DNA from: Planctomycetaceae bacterium
GTDB taxonomy: Bacteria > Planctomycetota > Planctomycetia > Planctomycetales > Planctomycetaceae
Direction of reading: 5' to 3'
Assembly (NCBI GenBank): GCA_041398785.1
Contig: JAWKUA010000009.1
Span: 62,001 to 126,000, forward strand
Length of the DNA stretch: 64,000 bases
Below the pieces are notes generated by a model. That model saw nothing but the letters and a program-made list of their open reading frames with translations. It made no database searches and was not told the origin of the DNA. The position numbers and the translations under genes were made by a program. Shown piece after piece: positions 10,070-17,887 of the stretch (the first letter of the stretch is position 1; each line of letters opens with the position of its first letter).

Positions 10070-11739
10070 CGTTGTGCTTTCCAGTGCCGCAACACTCTTG
10101 CCAGACAGACATCGAACAACTGCCGGTCCGCAGCCGATTCCGCACCCAGCGGCTGCGCCGTTCGAGTAACAACAAGCTGCATCTGCCAGACGTCCCCGGT
10201 ATCTCCTTCGTCGCCGCGGCGTGCCAGAGCGGCCACCACCGTTTCCGGAATGCTGCCCGCCGCGACCTCGCGCGGCACGGGCACCTTCTGACCGGAATCC
10301 CGAAACGAACCGAAGTACAGCGATTTGTACTCGCTGCGGCCACTGGTCAACTCAACGCGAGTCACCGTGTCGTCGAATTCCGTGCCCAGAATCCGCCAGC
10401 CGGCGCCTGCGTGGTTATTCGGGTCCGAGTCCTGATTCCGGTAGCTGACTCGCTGGTCGTGCCATTCAGAAAACGGACCGTCGACGGAGACCACGATCGT
10501 GCGATCCTCCTGTTGAAGAGTCCAGGTGCGGGACTGCGGCCCGAACTGTCTGCGCGGCAGCCCCTGCCGTTCGACTGTGTCCTCAACGCCGACCACCGAC
10601 AACCCCCGCGCCGCGTCGGCGAACAGATTCTCCGGAAGTGACGGAAGCACAGCCCCGCGCCGGGTACCTGCACCATTCGCGTGCGACCGCGCGCCGACCA
10701 AGAGCATTGCGTTCGCCACGGGAGCCGCGACAACGCAGACCGCCAGAGTTCGAAGCAGCGTACGACGCCTCAGACTCATCCCGCGGCGGCTGTCGCCGAC
10801 ATGCCCCGGAAGCAGGCGGCGGTCGGTGACGGTCAGCAGATTCCACAGGGCAATTGGCGTCAGTATTCGGGCACCTGGCTGTTCGGTGATTCCGCTTCCG
10901 GACGTCGTAATGGATTCCAGAACGAACCTTAAAAGCCGCAGCGTCGAACCGATCATCGCGACGGAAAAGGCCAGGACGCCACAGCCCAGAATGGTGTGCG
11001 AAGTCCCTTCGGTCAGGTCAACCGCGTACCAGGCGTCAGCGACGGCAATGGCACTGATCCGCAGAACGTTGCTGACGATGCTCCACCACGCCACCGACGG
11101 CAGCAACAGACAGGCCACCACGGCCCGAGGCCGAACCGCAGCGACATACAGCAGCGCCACCGCCATCAGCGTGTAGAAGGAACTGACACCGCTGCAGGCT
11201 TCTTCGACGAACAGGCGGCGGTTCGGCAGTTCCAGAACGTTGCCGCTCATCAGGTGGTCAATCTGCAGGGCATCCAGCACACCGCTGGCACCCTGCGATG
11301 AAAGCCGCTGCAGCTTTTGAACGAGCGTTGCGTCGAACCCCAGCGGCAGTGGAATCAGAATCACCAGCGTCCGCCAGAGCGATCGCAGAATCGGAAGTTC
11401 CGCCAGCAGGGCATCTCCCAGCAGTAAGGCTGAAACCGCCGCCAGCCAGGAGGAACGCATCCAGACCGAAAACCCCAGCGTCAGCAGGGCCAGTCCGGCG
11501 GACACCAGCCCGGTATGCCAGTTCTCGCGACACAGGTCGCCGATTTCACTGCGATGCTGCCACGCAACAAACATCAGCGCAACGAAGAATACCGGAAAGA
11601 ACTGAAAATAGTCGCGCTGCCACAGTCGCTGCCCGTGAGCCGTCAGCGGCACGGCGTACGCAACGACCGCACACGCGACGAACCACGCCCAGGACGCGTC
11701 CGGCAGTGTCCGTGAAATGGAACGTTGCGCCGCCATCAC
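10066..11739 (-). CDS. xrtU: Exosortase with C-terminal EpsI-like domain (likely exosortase U)
   Basis: The protein has 557 residues. The first 285 or so form a multi-spanning membrane domain with the exosortase catalytic residues: Cys182 in EEACSGVSSFY, Arg227 in SNVLRISAIA and His248 in GTSHTILGCG. This is the transpeptidase-like enzyme that recognises PEP-CTERM tails, cleaves them at the membrane and passes the protein to the envelope. The second half (about 300-557) is soluble, with FSEWHDQRVSYRNQ and a conserved Trp-rich beta region similar to EpsI/DUF3485, which in other species is a separate gene. The combination matches the planctomycete exosortase U type; the letter is my inference. 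It overlaps the PEP-CTERM gene upstream and the TPR-EEP gene downstream by four bases each, so the three are translationally coupled. Confidence 0.85.
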   Translation of the reverse strand: MMAAQRSISRTLPDASWAWFVACAVVAYAVPLTAHGQRLWQRDYFQFFPVFFVALMFVAWQHRSEIGDLCRENWHTGLVSAGLALLTLGFSVWMRSSWLAAVSALLLGDALLAELPILRSLWRTLVILIPLPLGFDATLVQKLQRLSSQGASGVLDALQIDHLMSGNVLELPNRRLFVEEACSGVSSFYTLMAVALLYVAAVRPRAVVACLLLPSVAWWSIVSNVLRISAIAVADAWYAVDLTEGTSHTILGCGVLAFSVAMIGSTLRLLRFVLESITTSGSGITEQPGARILTPIALWNLLTVTDRRLLPGHVGDSRRGMSLRRRTLLRTLAVCVVAAPVANAMLLVGARSHANGAGTRRGAVLPSLPENLFADAARGLSVVGVEDTVERQGLPRRQFGPQSRTWTLQQEDRTIVVSVDGPFSEWHDQRVSYRNQDSDPNNHAGAGWRILGTEFDDTVTRVELTSGRSEYKSLYFGSFRDSGQKVPVPREVAAGSIPETVVAALARRGDEGDTGDVWQMQLVVTRTAQPLGAESAADRQLFDVCLARVLRHWKAQR

Positions 11740-12449
11740 GCCATCGTGGATCCGGACACTCCGGCAATCCTGACCAGCCGCTTCTTTCGCCGAAGCTGTA
11801 CAACGCCGAAGGCGCCCAGCAGAAGTGCTGCCAGCACCATACCTGACGGTTCGGGCACAGCGGCAATCTGAACGGTCGCGGCGGTGGCTGTACCGATGTT
11901 CAGAATTCCCCCAAGGTCGTCAGAGAAACTCGAACCGACCAGATCCAGAGCAAGTTCGACACTGTCGCCGGGCGTCGCCGCCGCATCAGCCATGAACTGC
12001 ATCCGGGCCAGCAGCAGCGGAGCAGCTGTGATTGACGTATTCCCCGCCACCAGCGACGCGTCGAACGTCGCGTTGAACGGGTCGAGTATCGTGACGCCGT
12101 CCGGTGTCGGGGGAATCCCCAGTGTGGAGATCTCCGTGGCGTCGCCAAAGACGTAGTTGTTGGCCGAATTTCGATACACCACTCCTGACTGGTCCGTGAA
12201 TGTCACCGCCGCTCCACCGACAACCGGCGTCGATGTGAACTGCGCGAAGTAGGTGTTGAGATCGTCGGTTCCCGTGCTGGTAATCTCCGCGTCTACTGTG
12301 AACACTTCTCCCGGTGTCACGGTGAAGAAGGAACTCTTGGTGGCGTCACCCGTCCGAAATAACCGGATTTCCAATTCAGCCACTGCCCGCTGTGTCGGCA
12401 TCAGCAGGCACGCGGCCGCCAACGCAGTAACTCCGATTTTCATGTGCAT
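11736..12449 (-). CDS. PEP-CTERM sorting domain protein, probable exosortase substrate
   Basis: The protein has 237 residues from the ATG at 12449 (another ATG lies at 12443). The frame is open further upstream, but this start gives a clean signal peptide: MKIGVTALAAACLLMPTQRAVA, written here only to its cleavage region near AVAELEI. The body is a beta-rich domain of the cohesin-like type often found in PEP-CTERM proteins (FFTVTPGEVFTVDAEI). The C-terminus has the full tripartite signal: VPEPSG, a hydrophobic helix (LAALLLGAFGVV) and the basic QLRRKKR cluster, followed by an unusual extra 13 residues. The stop overlaps the exosortase start, so enzyme and substrate are made together. Likely role: an exported, exosortase-processed envelope protein; ligand unknown. 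Confidence 0.85.
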   Translation of the reverse strand: MHMKIGVTALAAACLLMPTQRAVAELEIRLFRTGDATKSSFFTVTPGEVFTVDAEITSTGTDDLNTYFAQFTSTPVVGGAAVTFTDQSGVVYRNSANNYVFGDATEISTLGIPPTPDGVTILDPFNATFDASLVAGNTSITAAPLLLARMQFMADAAATPGDSVELALDLVGSSFSDDLGGILNIGTATAATVQIAAVPEPSGMVLAALLLGAFGVVQLRRKKRLVRIAGVSGSTMA

Positions 12450-12664
12450 ACCCGAAATCGCTGAAGGTTGTGCTGTGTAAAAAACCTGACGCAAACCGGT
12501 TAACCGATACGCGGTCAACTCTGTGCAGCTTGCCCAGTGTGGGTCGCACGTGTTAAGGAACCGTGAGGCCAACGAAGAAGATCGGGTTAAAGTTGGGACT
12601 TGATCGTTAACAGCGTCACCGATGATTCGGGCCGTTTCATTCACGACTCCAGCGGAGAACTCTC

Positions 12665-13402
12665 ATGGCATTTCCCGTCGAAGGAAAAACAGCACTGGTC
12701 ACCGGAGCCAATCGCGGCATCGGAAGGGCAATCGTCGAAGCACTGCTGAACAGCGGCGCGGCCAAGGTTTACGCGGCAGTTCGCAACCCGAAGTCGGCGG
12801 CGGAACTGGTTGAGTCTTCGGGCGGTCGCGTGGTCGCCGTGGAAACCGATCTTCGCCAGCCCGCAACGATCACGGCCGCCGCGCGAACGGCCGGTGACGT
12901 GGAACTGGTGATCAACAATGCCGGCGTGCTGAAGGTGGCGAATCCGTTTTCGGACAGCGTGTTCGAATCGCTGGACTTTGAAATGGATGTCAACGTGAAG
13001 GGTCTGATCCGGATGGCTCAGGCATTCGCCCCGGTCCTGAAAGCCAACGGCGGTGGAGCCTTTGTGCAACTGAATTCCGTCGCGTCGCTGCGGAACTTCG
13101 CGGACTTTGCGACGTATTGCGCATCGAAGGCCGCCGCGTATTCCATCACACAGGCTCTGCGCGACATGCTGCGCGAACAGAGGACACTGGTGGTCAGTGT
13201 GCATCCCGGTCCGATCGATACGGACATGGCTCGCGATGCCGGCCTGGACGACATGGTGGAACCGGCTTCGCTGGTTGCCGACGGCATCATCGCGGCGCTG
13301 GCAGCCGGCGACTGTCACGTCTTCCCCGATTCCATGGCGCGCGGCATGTGGCAGGCGTACGAAGGCTTCGCGAAAGCGGTCGTCGAAGGCGAAATGGCGT
13401 AG
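12665..13402 (+). CDS. Short-chain dehydrogenase/reductase (SDR) family protein
   Basis: The protein has 245 residues, the usual length for a classical SDR. The cofactor-binding motif TGANRGIG is at 13-20, NNAG at 84-87, and the catalytic Ser138, Tyr151 and Lys155 (YCASK) are all in place. PGPIDTDM at about 180 is the normal loop after the active site. The residue after the second Rossmann strand is Arg40, which would suit NADP(H). The substrate cannot be told from sequence. The gene diverges from the PEP-CTERM operon and converges on acs; it has no obvious partner. Confidence 0.9.
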   Translation: MAFPVEGKTALVTGANRGIGRAIVEALLNSGAAKVYAAVRNPKSAAELVESSGGRVVAVETDLRQPATITAAARTAGDVELVINNAGVLKVANPFSDSVFESLDFEMDVNVKGLIRMAQAFAPVLKANGGGAFVQLNSVASLRNFADFATYCASKAAAYSITQALRDMLREQRTLVVSVHPGPIDTDMARDAGLDDMVEPASLVADGIIAALAAGDCHVFPDSMARGMWQAYEGFAKAVVEGEMA

Positions 13403-13445
13403 CGACGCTGGCCAACGATGCGGATCCGGCACACGGATCGCAGCG

Positions 13446-15398
13446 CTATTCGTCTTCGCTGCGCAGCCGTGCCAGCACGGTGTAGTCTTCCAGAGTCGTG
13501 GTGTCGCCGACGGATTCGCGGCCGGCGGCGATGTCACGCAGCAGGCGGCGCATGATCTTTCCGCTGCGGGTTTTTGGAACCGCAGCGGCGAAGCGGATCT
13601 GGTCGGGAGTCGCCAGGGCTCCAATCTGTTCGCGGACGTGGCGGATGAGTTCCTTCTTCAGAGCGTCATCGCCGTCGCCGGACTTCAGTGTGACAAAGCA
13701 GCAGATGCCTTCGCCCTTGATTTCGTGAGGGAACCCGACGACTGCGGCTTCGGCAACTTTTGGGTGCGAAACCAGCGCGCTTTCCACTTCCATCGTGCTC
13801 AGCCGGTGGCCGGACACGTTGATGACATCGTCGACACGGCCCATGACCCAGATGTAGCCGTCATTGTCGCGACGGGCACCGTCGCCGGCGAAGTAGCAGC
13901 CTTCCACTTCGCTGAAGTAGACCTGAATGAAGCGGTCGTGGTCGCCGTACAGAGTTCGCAGCATGTGCGGCCACGGCTGTCTCATCACCAGCAGGCCGCC
14001 CTGATTCGGCCCCAGGCTTTCTCCCTGCTTGTTCACGATGTCCGGAACAACACCCGGCAGCGGGCGCGAACAGCTTCCTGGTTTGGTCGCGGTGACTCCC
14101 GGCAGCGGGCTGATCATGATGCCGCCGGTTTCCGTCTGCCACCACGTATCGACGATGGGGCAGCGTTCCTGACCGATGACCTTGTGATACCACATCCACG
14201 CTTCGGGATTGATCGGTTCGCCGACGGTGCCCAGCAGTCTCAGGCTGGTCAGATCGTATTTGTCGGGCCATTCATTGCCCCACTTGATGAAGGCACGAAT
14301 GGCCGTCGGAGCGGTGTAGAAGATGCTGACCCGGTACTTTTCGATGATCTCCCAGAACCGCCCTTCGTCCGGCCAGTTGGGAGCGCCTTCGTACATCACC
14401 ACGCTGGCTCCGTTGGACAGCGGGCCGTAGCAAATGTAGCTGTGTCCCGTGATCCAGCCGATGTCCGCGGTACACCAATAGGTATCGTCTTCCTTCAGAT
14501 CGAACACCCATTTGGTGGTCATCATCGTGCCCAGCAGGTATCCGGCCGACGTGTGCAGAACTCCCTTGGGTTTCCCCGTGCTGCCGGACGTGTAGAGGAT
14601 GAACAGCGGATGTTCGCTGTCGAGCTGCACGGCATCGCATTCGGCGGACGTGCCTTCCATCAGGTCGTGCCACCAGAAATCGCGGTCGGGAACCATATCG
14701 ACGTCGCCTCCGGTGCGGCGGACGACAACCACCTTTTCGACGGACGGTGACTTTTCCAGACTGGCATCGACGGCGGCCTTCAGAGGCACTTCCTTTCCGC
14801 GCCGCCAGCCGCCGTCGGCGGTGATCACCAGCTTTGCCTGAGCATCGTTGTTTCGGTCAGCGACCGCGTCCGCGCTGAAGCCGCCGAAGATGATCGAATG
14901 CACGGCTCCAATGCGGGCACACGCCAGCATGGCGATTGCCAGTTCGGGAACCATCGGCATGTACAGCGTCACGCGATCGCCGGTTTCGACACCCAGCTTC
15001 TTCAGCACATTGGCAAAGCGGCAGACTTCGCGGTGCAGATCCTGATACCGCAGAACGCGAGTTTCACCGGTTTCACCTTCCCAGATGATGGCCGCCTTGT
15101 TGCGGCGTTCGGTCTCCAGATGCCGGTCCAGACAGTTGTAGCTGACGTTGATCTTTCCGCCCTGGAACCACTTCGTGTTGGGCATGGCACCTTCCATGAC
15201 CGTGTCCCAGCGGCGGAACCATGTCAGGTTGTCGGCCATGTCCGCCCAGAACCCGGCCGGATCATCCTTGGCTCGCTGCCACATCTCCGAATACTGCTGT
15301 TCGCTGCTGATGTTGGCGTGTTTCGCGAACGTGGCCGAAGGAGGAAATGATCGGGATTCCCTGAGAACGCTTTCGATGTTCTGGCTGGCATCGGCCAT
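13446..15398 (-). CDS. acs: Acetyl-CoA synthetase (acetate--CoA ligase, AMP-forming)
   Basis: The protein has 650 residues from the ATG at 15398; the frame runs 16 codons further up, but MADASQNIESVL begins where Acs proteins normally begin. It turns acetate, ATP and CoA into acetyl-CoA through acetyl-AMP in the cytoplasm. Motifs in order: WFRRWDTVMEG and NVSYNCLDRH of the Acs N-terminal domain, the P-loop-like YTSGSTGKPKG, WCTADIGWITGHSYICYGPL, DTWWQTETGG for acetate and adenylate binding, and C-terminal SGKIMRRLLRDIA with the lysine that is acetylated in regulated Acs enzymes. Full length, no missing residues. It faces away from the transhydrogenase gene, so the two share a divergent promoter region. 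Confidence 0.96.
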   Translation of the reverse strand: MADASQNIESVLRESRSFPPSATFAKHANISSEQQYSEMWQRAKDDPAGFWADMADNLTWFRRWDTVMEGAMPNTKWFQGGKINVSYNCLDRHLETERRNKAAIIWEGETGETRVLRYQDLHREVCRFANVLKKLGVETGDRVTLYMPMVPELAIAMLACARIGAVHSIIFGGFSADAVADRNNDAQAKLVITADGGWRRGKEVPLKAAVDASLEKSPSVEKVVVVRRTGGDVDMVPDRDFWWHDLMEGTSAECDAVQLDSEHPLFILYTSGSTGKPKGVLHTSAGYLLGTMMTTKWVFDLKEDDTYWCTADIGWITGHSYICYGPLSNGASVVMYEGAPNWPDEGRFWEIIEKYRVSIFYTAPTAIRAFIKWGNEWPDKYDLTSLRLLGTVGEPINPEAWMWYHKVIGQERCPIVDTWWQTETGGIMISPLPGVTATKPGSCSRPLPGVVPDIVNKQGESLGPNQGGLLVMRQPWPHMLRTLYGDHDRFIQVYFSEVEGCYFAGDGARRDNDGYIWVMGRVDDVINVSGHRLSTMEVESALVSHPKVAEAAVVGFPHEIKGEGICCFVTLKSGDGDDALKKELIRHVREQIGALATPDQIRFAAAVPKTRSGKIMRRLLRDIAAGRESVGDTTTLEDYTVLARLRSEDE

Positions 15399-15540
15399 GT
15401 GAGTTGCTTTCCCGGTCGGTTCGAAGATTCGGTAAGACCAGCGCACTGCCGGTCAGGCGGAACGCATTTTGAAGCAACGCGAACGAATGTCCAACCGACG
15501 GCGCTGGAATGCAGGGCACAGGCGCTGACCGCGTCGTTCG

Positions 15541-15612
15541 CTATTCCCTATTCCCTGTTCCCTATTCACTGTTTGCTCCGACGCTGGGTCCACGCCTGCG
15601 CGGGAATGACGG
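15541..15612. repeat. Low-complexity pentamer run and REP-like motif
   Basis: 15541-15570 is a degenerate run of CTATTCC/CTGTTCC units. 15583-15612 reads as GCTGGGTCCACGCC followed by CGCGGGAATGACGG. The second part belongs to the same family as the elements at 55862-55990, there in the opposite orientation. It lies between the divergent acs and transhydrogenase genes. Confidence 0.6.
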
Positions 15613-15743
15613 AGAAGTTGCGCGGGGATAACACGGGGCATGTTGTGCGGAAATGACGGAATGGCATCGTGCCGCGAAGCGTGCTACCGTGCGCCCGCTT
15701 GCTCGCATCACAGACTGCCACATCAACAACGGATTGTCGCGGC

Positions 15744-17156
15744 ATGGCTGACACGTCCCTCCTTCCCGAACACACCTACGATCTCATCGTCATCGGCACT
15801 GGTCCCGGAGGCGAAGGCGCGTCGATGGAAGCGACGAAGCAGGGCCGTCGAGTTGCCGTCGTCGAAAAGCAGCCGCGGATCGGTGGTGCCTGTACTCACC
15901 TGGGCACGATTCCCAGCAAGTCGCTGCGCTATGCGATTTTTCGGATGTCGGAATTCCACAGCAATCCGCATTTCCGCGAACTCGGTGTGCGTTTCGACAT
16001 CAGTTTTCAGGATCTGCGGCGGAGTGCTCAGTCGGTCATCAATCGCCAGGTCGAGATGCGTCGCGGGTTTTATGACCGCAATGACGTGAACGTGATTCCG
16101 GGTGTCGCCTCATTCATCGATTTGCAGCACGTGAAGGTGGTCAACGGCGACGAACAGACCATTCTGAAAGCCGATGCCTTTGTGATCGCCACGGGAGCCC
16201 GGCCGTATCGCCCGGACGGTGTCGATTTCAGCCATCCGCGGATCTTTGACAGCGATACAATTCTGAATCTGGCCGAAACGCCGCGCACGATGACGATTTA
16301 CGGAGCGGGGGTGATCGGCTGCGAATACGCGTCCATGTTCCGCAATCTGAATGTCAAACTGAACCTGGTAAACACGCGAAGCAACCTGCTGGAATTCCTG
16401 GACGACGAAATCTGCGACGCCATCAGCTATCACATGCGCGACACCGGAGTCCGCATACGGCACAACGAAGTGCTGGAAAATGTCGAGACGTTCGACGATC
16501 ACGTGCTGGTGCATCTGAAGTCCGGCAAGCAATTGAAGAGCGACATCCTGCTGTGGGCCAACGGACGATCGGGCAATACGGAAGACCTGTGTCTGGAAAA
16601 CATCGGCATCACTGCAAACCATCGCGGACAGATTGATGTGAACGAAAGTTTTCAGACGATTCAGCCGCACATCTATGCAGTGGGCGACGTCATCGGGCCT
16701 CCGGCACTGGCCAGCGCCGCTTACGTTCAGGGCCGCTTCGCTGCGAGGCATTTCTGCGACGGAGAAACCGGGCACTTCGACATGGCAGCGGTGCCCACCG
16801 GCATCTACACCAGCCCCGAAATCAGCTCACTGGGCAAGACCGAACGGCAGCTCACCGAAGAATGCGTTCCCTATGAAGTCGGTCACAGCATGTTCAAGCA
16901 TCTGGCTCGCGCGCAAATCATGGACCGGCCGGTCGGGATGCTGAAACTGCTGTTTCACCGCGAGACGCTGGAAATCCTGGGCATTCATTGTTTCGGAGTG
17001 AACGCCGCGGAGATCATTCACATCGGCCAGGCCATCATGTCGCAGCCGGGAAAAGCCAACTCACTGCTGTACTTCATCAACACCACGTTCAACTATCCGA
17101 CGATGGCCGAAGCCTACCGCGTGGCCGCTTTGAACGGATACAACCGAGTCCAGTGA
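15744..17156 (+). CDS. sthA: Soluble pyridine nucleotide transhydrogenase (Si-specific)
   Basis: The protein has 470 residues from the ATG at 15744; 25 upstream codons in frame look non-coding. It is a flavoprotein that passes hydride between NADPH and NAD+ in the cytoplasm to balance the two pools. Visible motifs: the N-terminal FAD site VIGTGPGGEGASMEA, the active-site region GGACTHLGTIPSKSLR, the second nucleotide fold TIYGAGVIGCEYASMF, and the FAD-contact IYAVGDVIGPPALAS. As in E. coli SthA, the second Cys of the disulfide reductases is replaced (CTHLGT instead of CxxxxC), which separates it from lipoamide dehydrogenase and glutathione reductase. The C-terminal dimer domain (FNYPTMAEAYRVAALNG) is complete. 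Confidence 0.92.
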   Translation: MADTSLLPEHTYDLIVIGTGPGGEGASMEATKQGRRVAVVEKQPRIGGACTHLGTIPSKSLRYAIFRMSEFHSNPHFRELGVRFDISFQDLRRSAQSVINRQVEMRRGFYDRNDVNVIPGVASFIDLQHVKVVNGDEQTILKADAFVIATGARPYRPDGVDFSHPRIFDSDTILNLAETPRTMTIYGAGVIGCEYASMFRNLNVKLNLVNTRSNLLEFLDDEICDAISYHMRDTGVRIRHNEVLENVETFDDHVLVHLKSGKQLKSDILLWANGRSGNTEDLCLENIGITANHRGQIDVNESFQTIQPHIYAVGDVIGPPALASAAYVQGRFAARHFCDGETGHFDMAAVPTGIYTSPEISSLGKTERQLTEECVPYEVGHSMFKHLARAQIMDRPVGMLKLLFHRETLEILGIHCFGVNAAEIIHIGQAIMSQPGKANSLLYFINTTFNYPTMAEAYRVAALNGYNRVQ

Positions 17157-17203
17157 CGTCCGGCGTCCGGGCGAACAGCCGCCGTTCGCATCGCGGCGCG
17201 TGG

Positions 17204-17878
17204 TTACTTCGCCGCTTTGCCGCGGACTCGGCGAGCCAGCGTGTCGACGACCTGGGCGATGGACATTTCGGACGTGTCGACGATGGTGGCGTCGCGAGCG
17301 GGTTTCATCGGCGCATGAACTCGGTTTTCGTCGCGCGTGTCGCGCTGACGAAGCTGAGTCGTCACCGTTTCCAGAGTCAGCGTTGAACCCTTCGACACCA
17401 TTTCTCCGTGACGCCGCCGGGCTCTGGCATCGACGCTGGCCGTCACGAAGAATTTGTGATCGGCGTGCGGAAACACAACCGTCCCCTGATCGCGGCCCTC
17501 CGTCACCAGGCTGCCCGACTTGCCGACAGCGCGCTGCAGTTCCACCAGCACGGCTCGCACGTCCGGGTTGGCGGCGACGATGGACGCGATCGCGGTGACT
17601 TCCGGACAGCGGATGGCACCGGACACCGGTTCTCCGTCCAGCAGCAGTTCATCGTCGTCGAACGTGATGCTTAGCTGCCGCGCTTTTTCCGCTACGGCAG
17701 CGGCGTCCTTTTCGTCGATCTTCGCGCGGACGATCGCCAGAGCCACCGCTCGATACATGGCTCCCGTGTCCAGATAGCGCACGTCAAGCTTTTCCGCCAG
17801 CAGTCGGGCGACCGTGCTTTTACCGGACCCCGCCGGGCCATCAATCGTCACAATCATGGGTGGCGTTTTTACCGGCAT
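17204..17878 (-). CDS. cmk: Cytidylate kinase
   Basis: The protein has 224 residues, the normal length. It phosphorylates CMP and dCMP with ATP in nucleotide salvage and supply for RNA and DNA. The P-loop GPAGSGKST is close to the N-terminus, followed by LDTGAMYRAVAL for CMP binding, TEGRDQGTVVFPHADHKFFV and the LID region RARRRHGEM. The C-terminal DATIVDTSEMSIAQVVD is typical. An ATG at 17857 (MIVTIDGPAG) is an equally usual start; the longer form is kept because it has no cost. The gene follows the GH38-like gene by nine bases and is probably co-transcribed with it, though no functional link is evident. Confidence 0.95.
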   Translation of the reverse strand: MPVKTPPMIVTIDGPAGSGKSTVARLLAEKLDVRYLDTGAMYRAVALAIVRAKIDEKDAAAVAEKARQLSITFDDDELLLDGEPVSGAIRCPEVTAIASIVAANPDVRAVLVELQRAVGKSGSLVTEGRDQGTVVFPHADHKFFVTASVDARARRRHGEMVSKGSTLTLETVTTQLRQRDTRDENRVHAPMKPARDATIVDTSEMSIAQVVDTLARRVRGKAAK

Positions 17879-17887
17879 CCGGGACGT

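Noticed and set aside
12483..12512. Palindrome AACCGGTTAACCG as an operator
   Set aside because: It is short, occurs once and has no matching site near other genes, so it was not listed as a feature.
15541..15570. CTATTCC run as a possible microsatellite or phase-variation tract
   Set aside because: The units are imperfect and the run lies between divergent genes with no visible effect on a reading frame.
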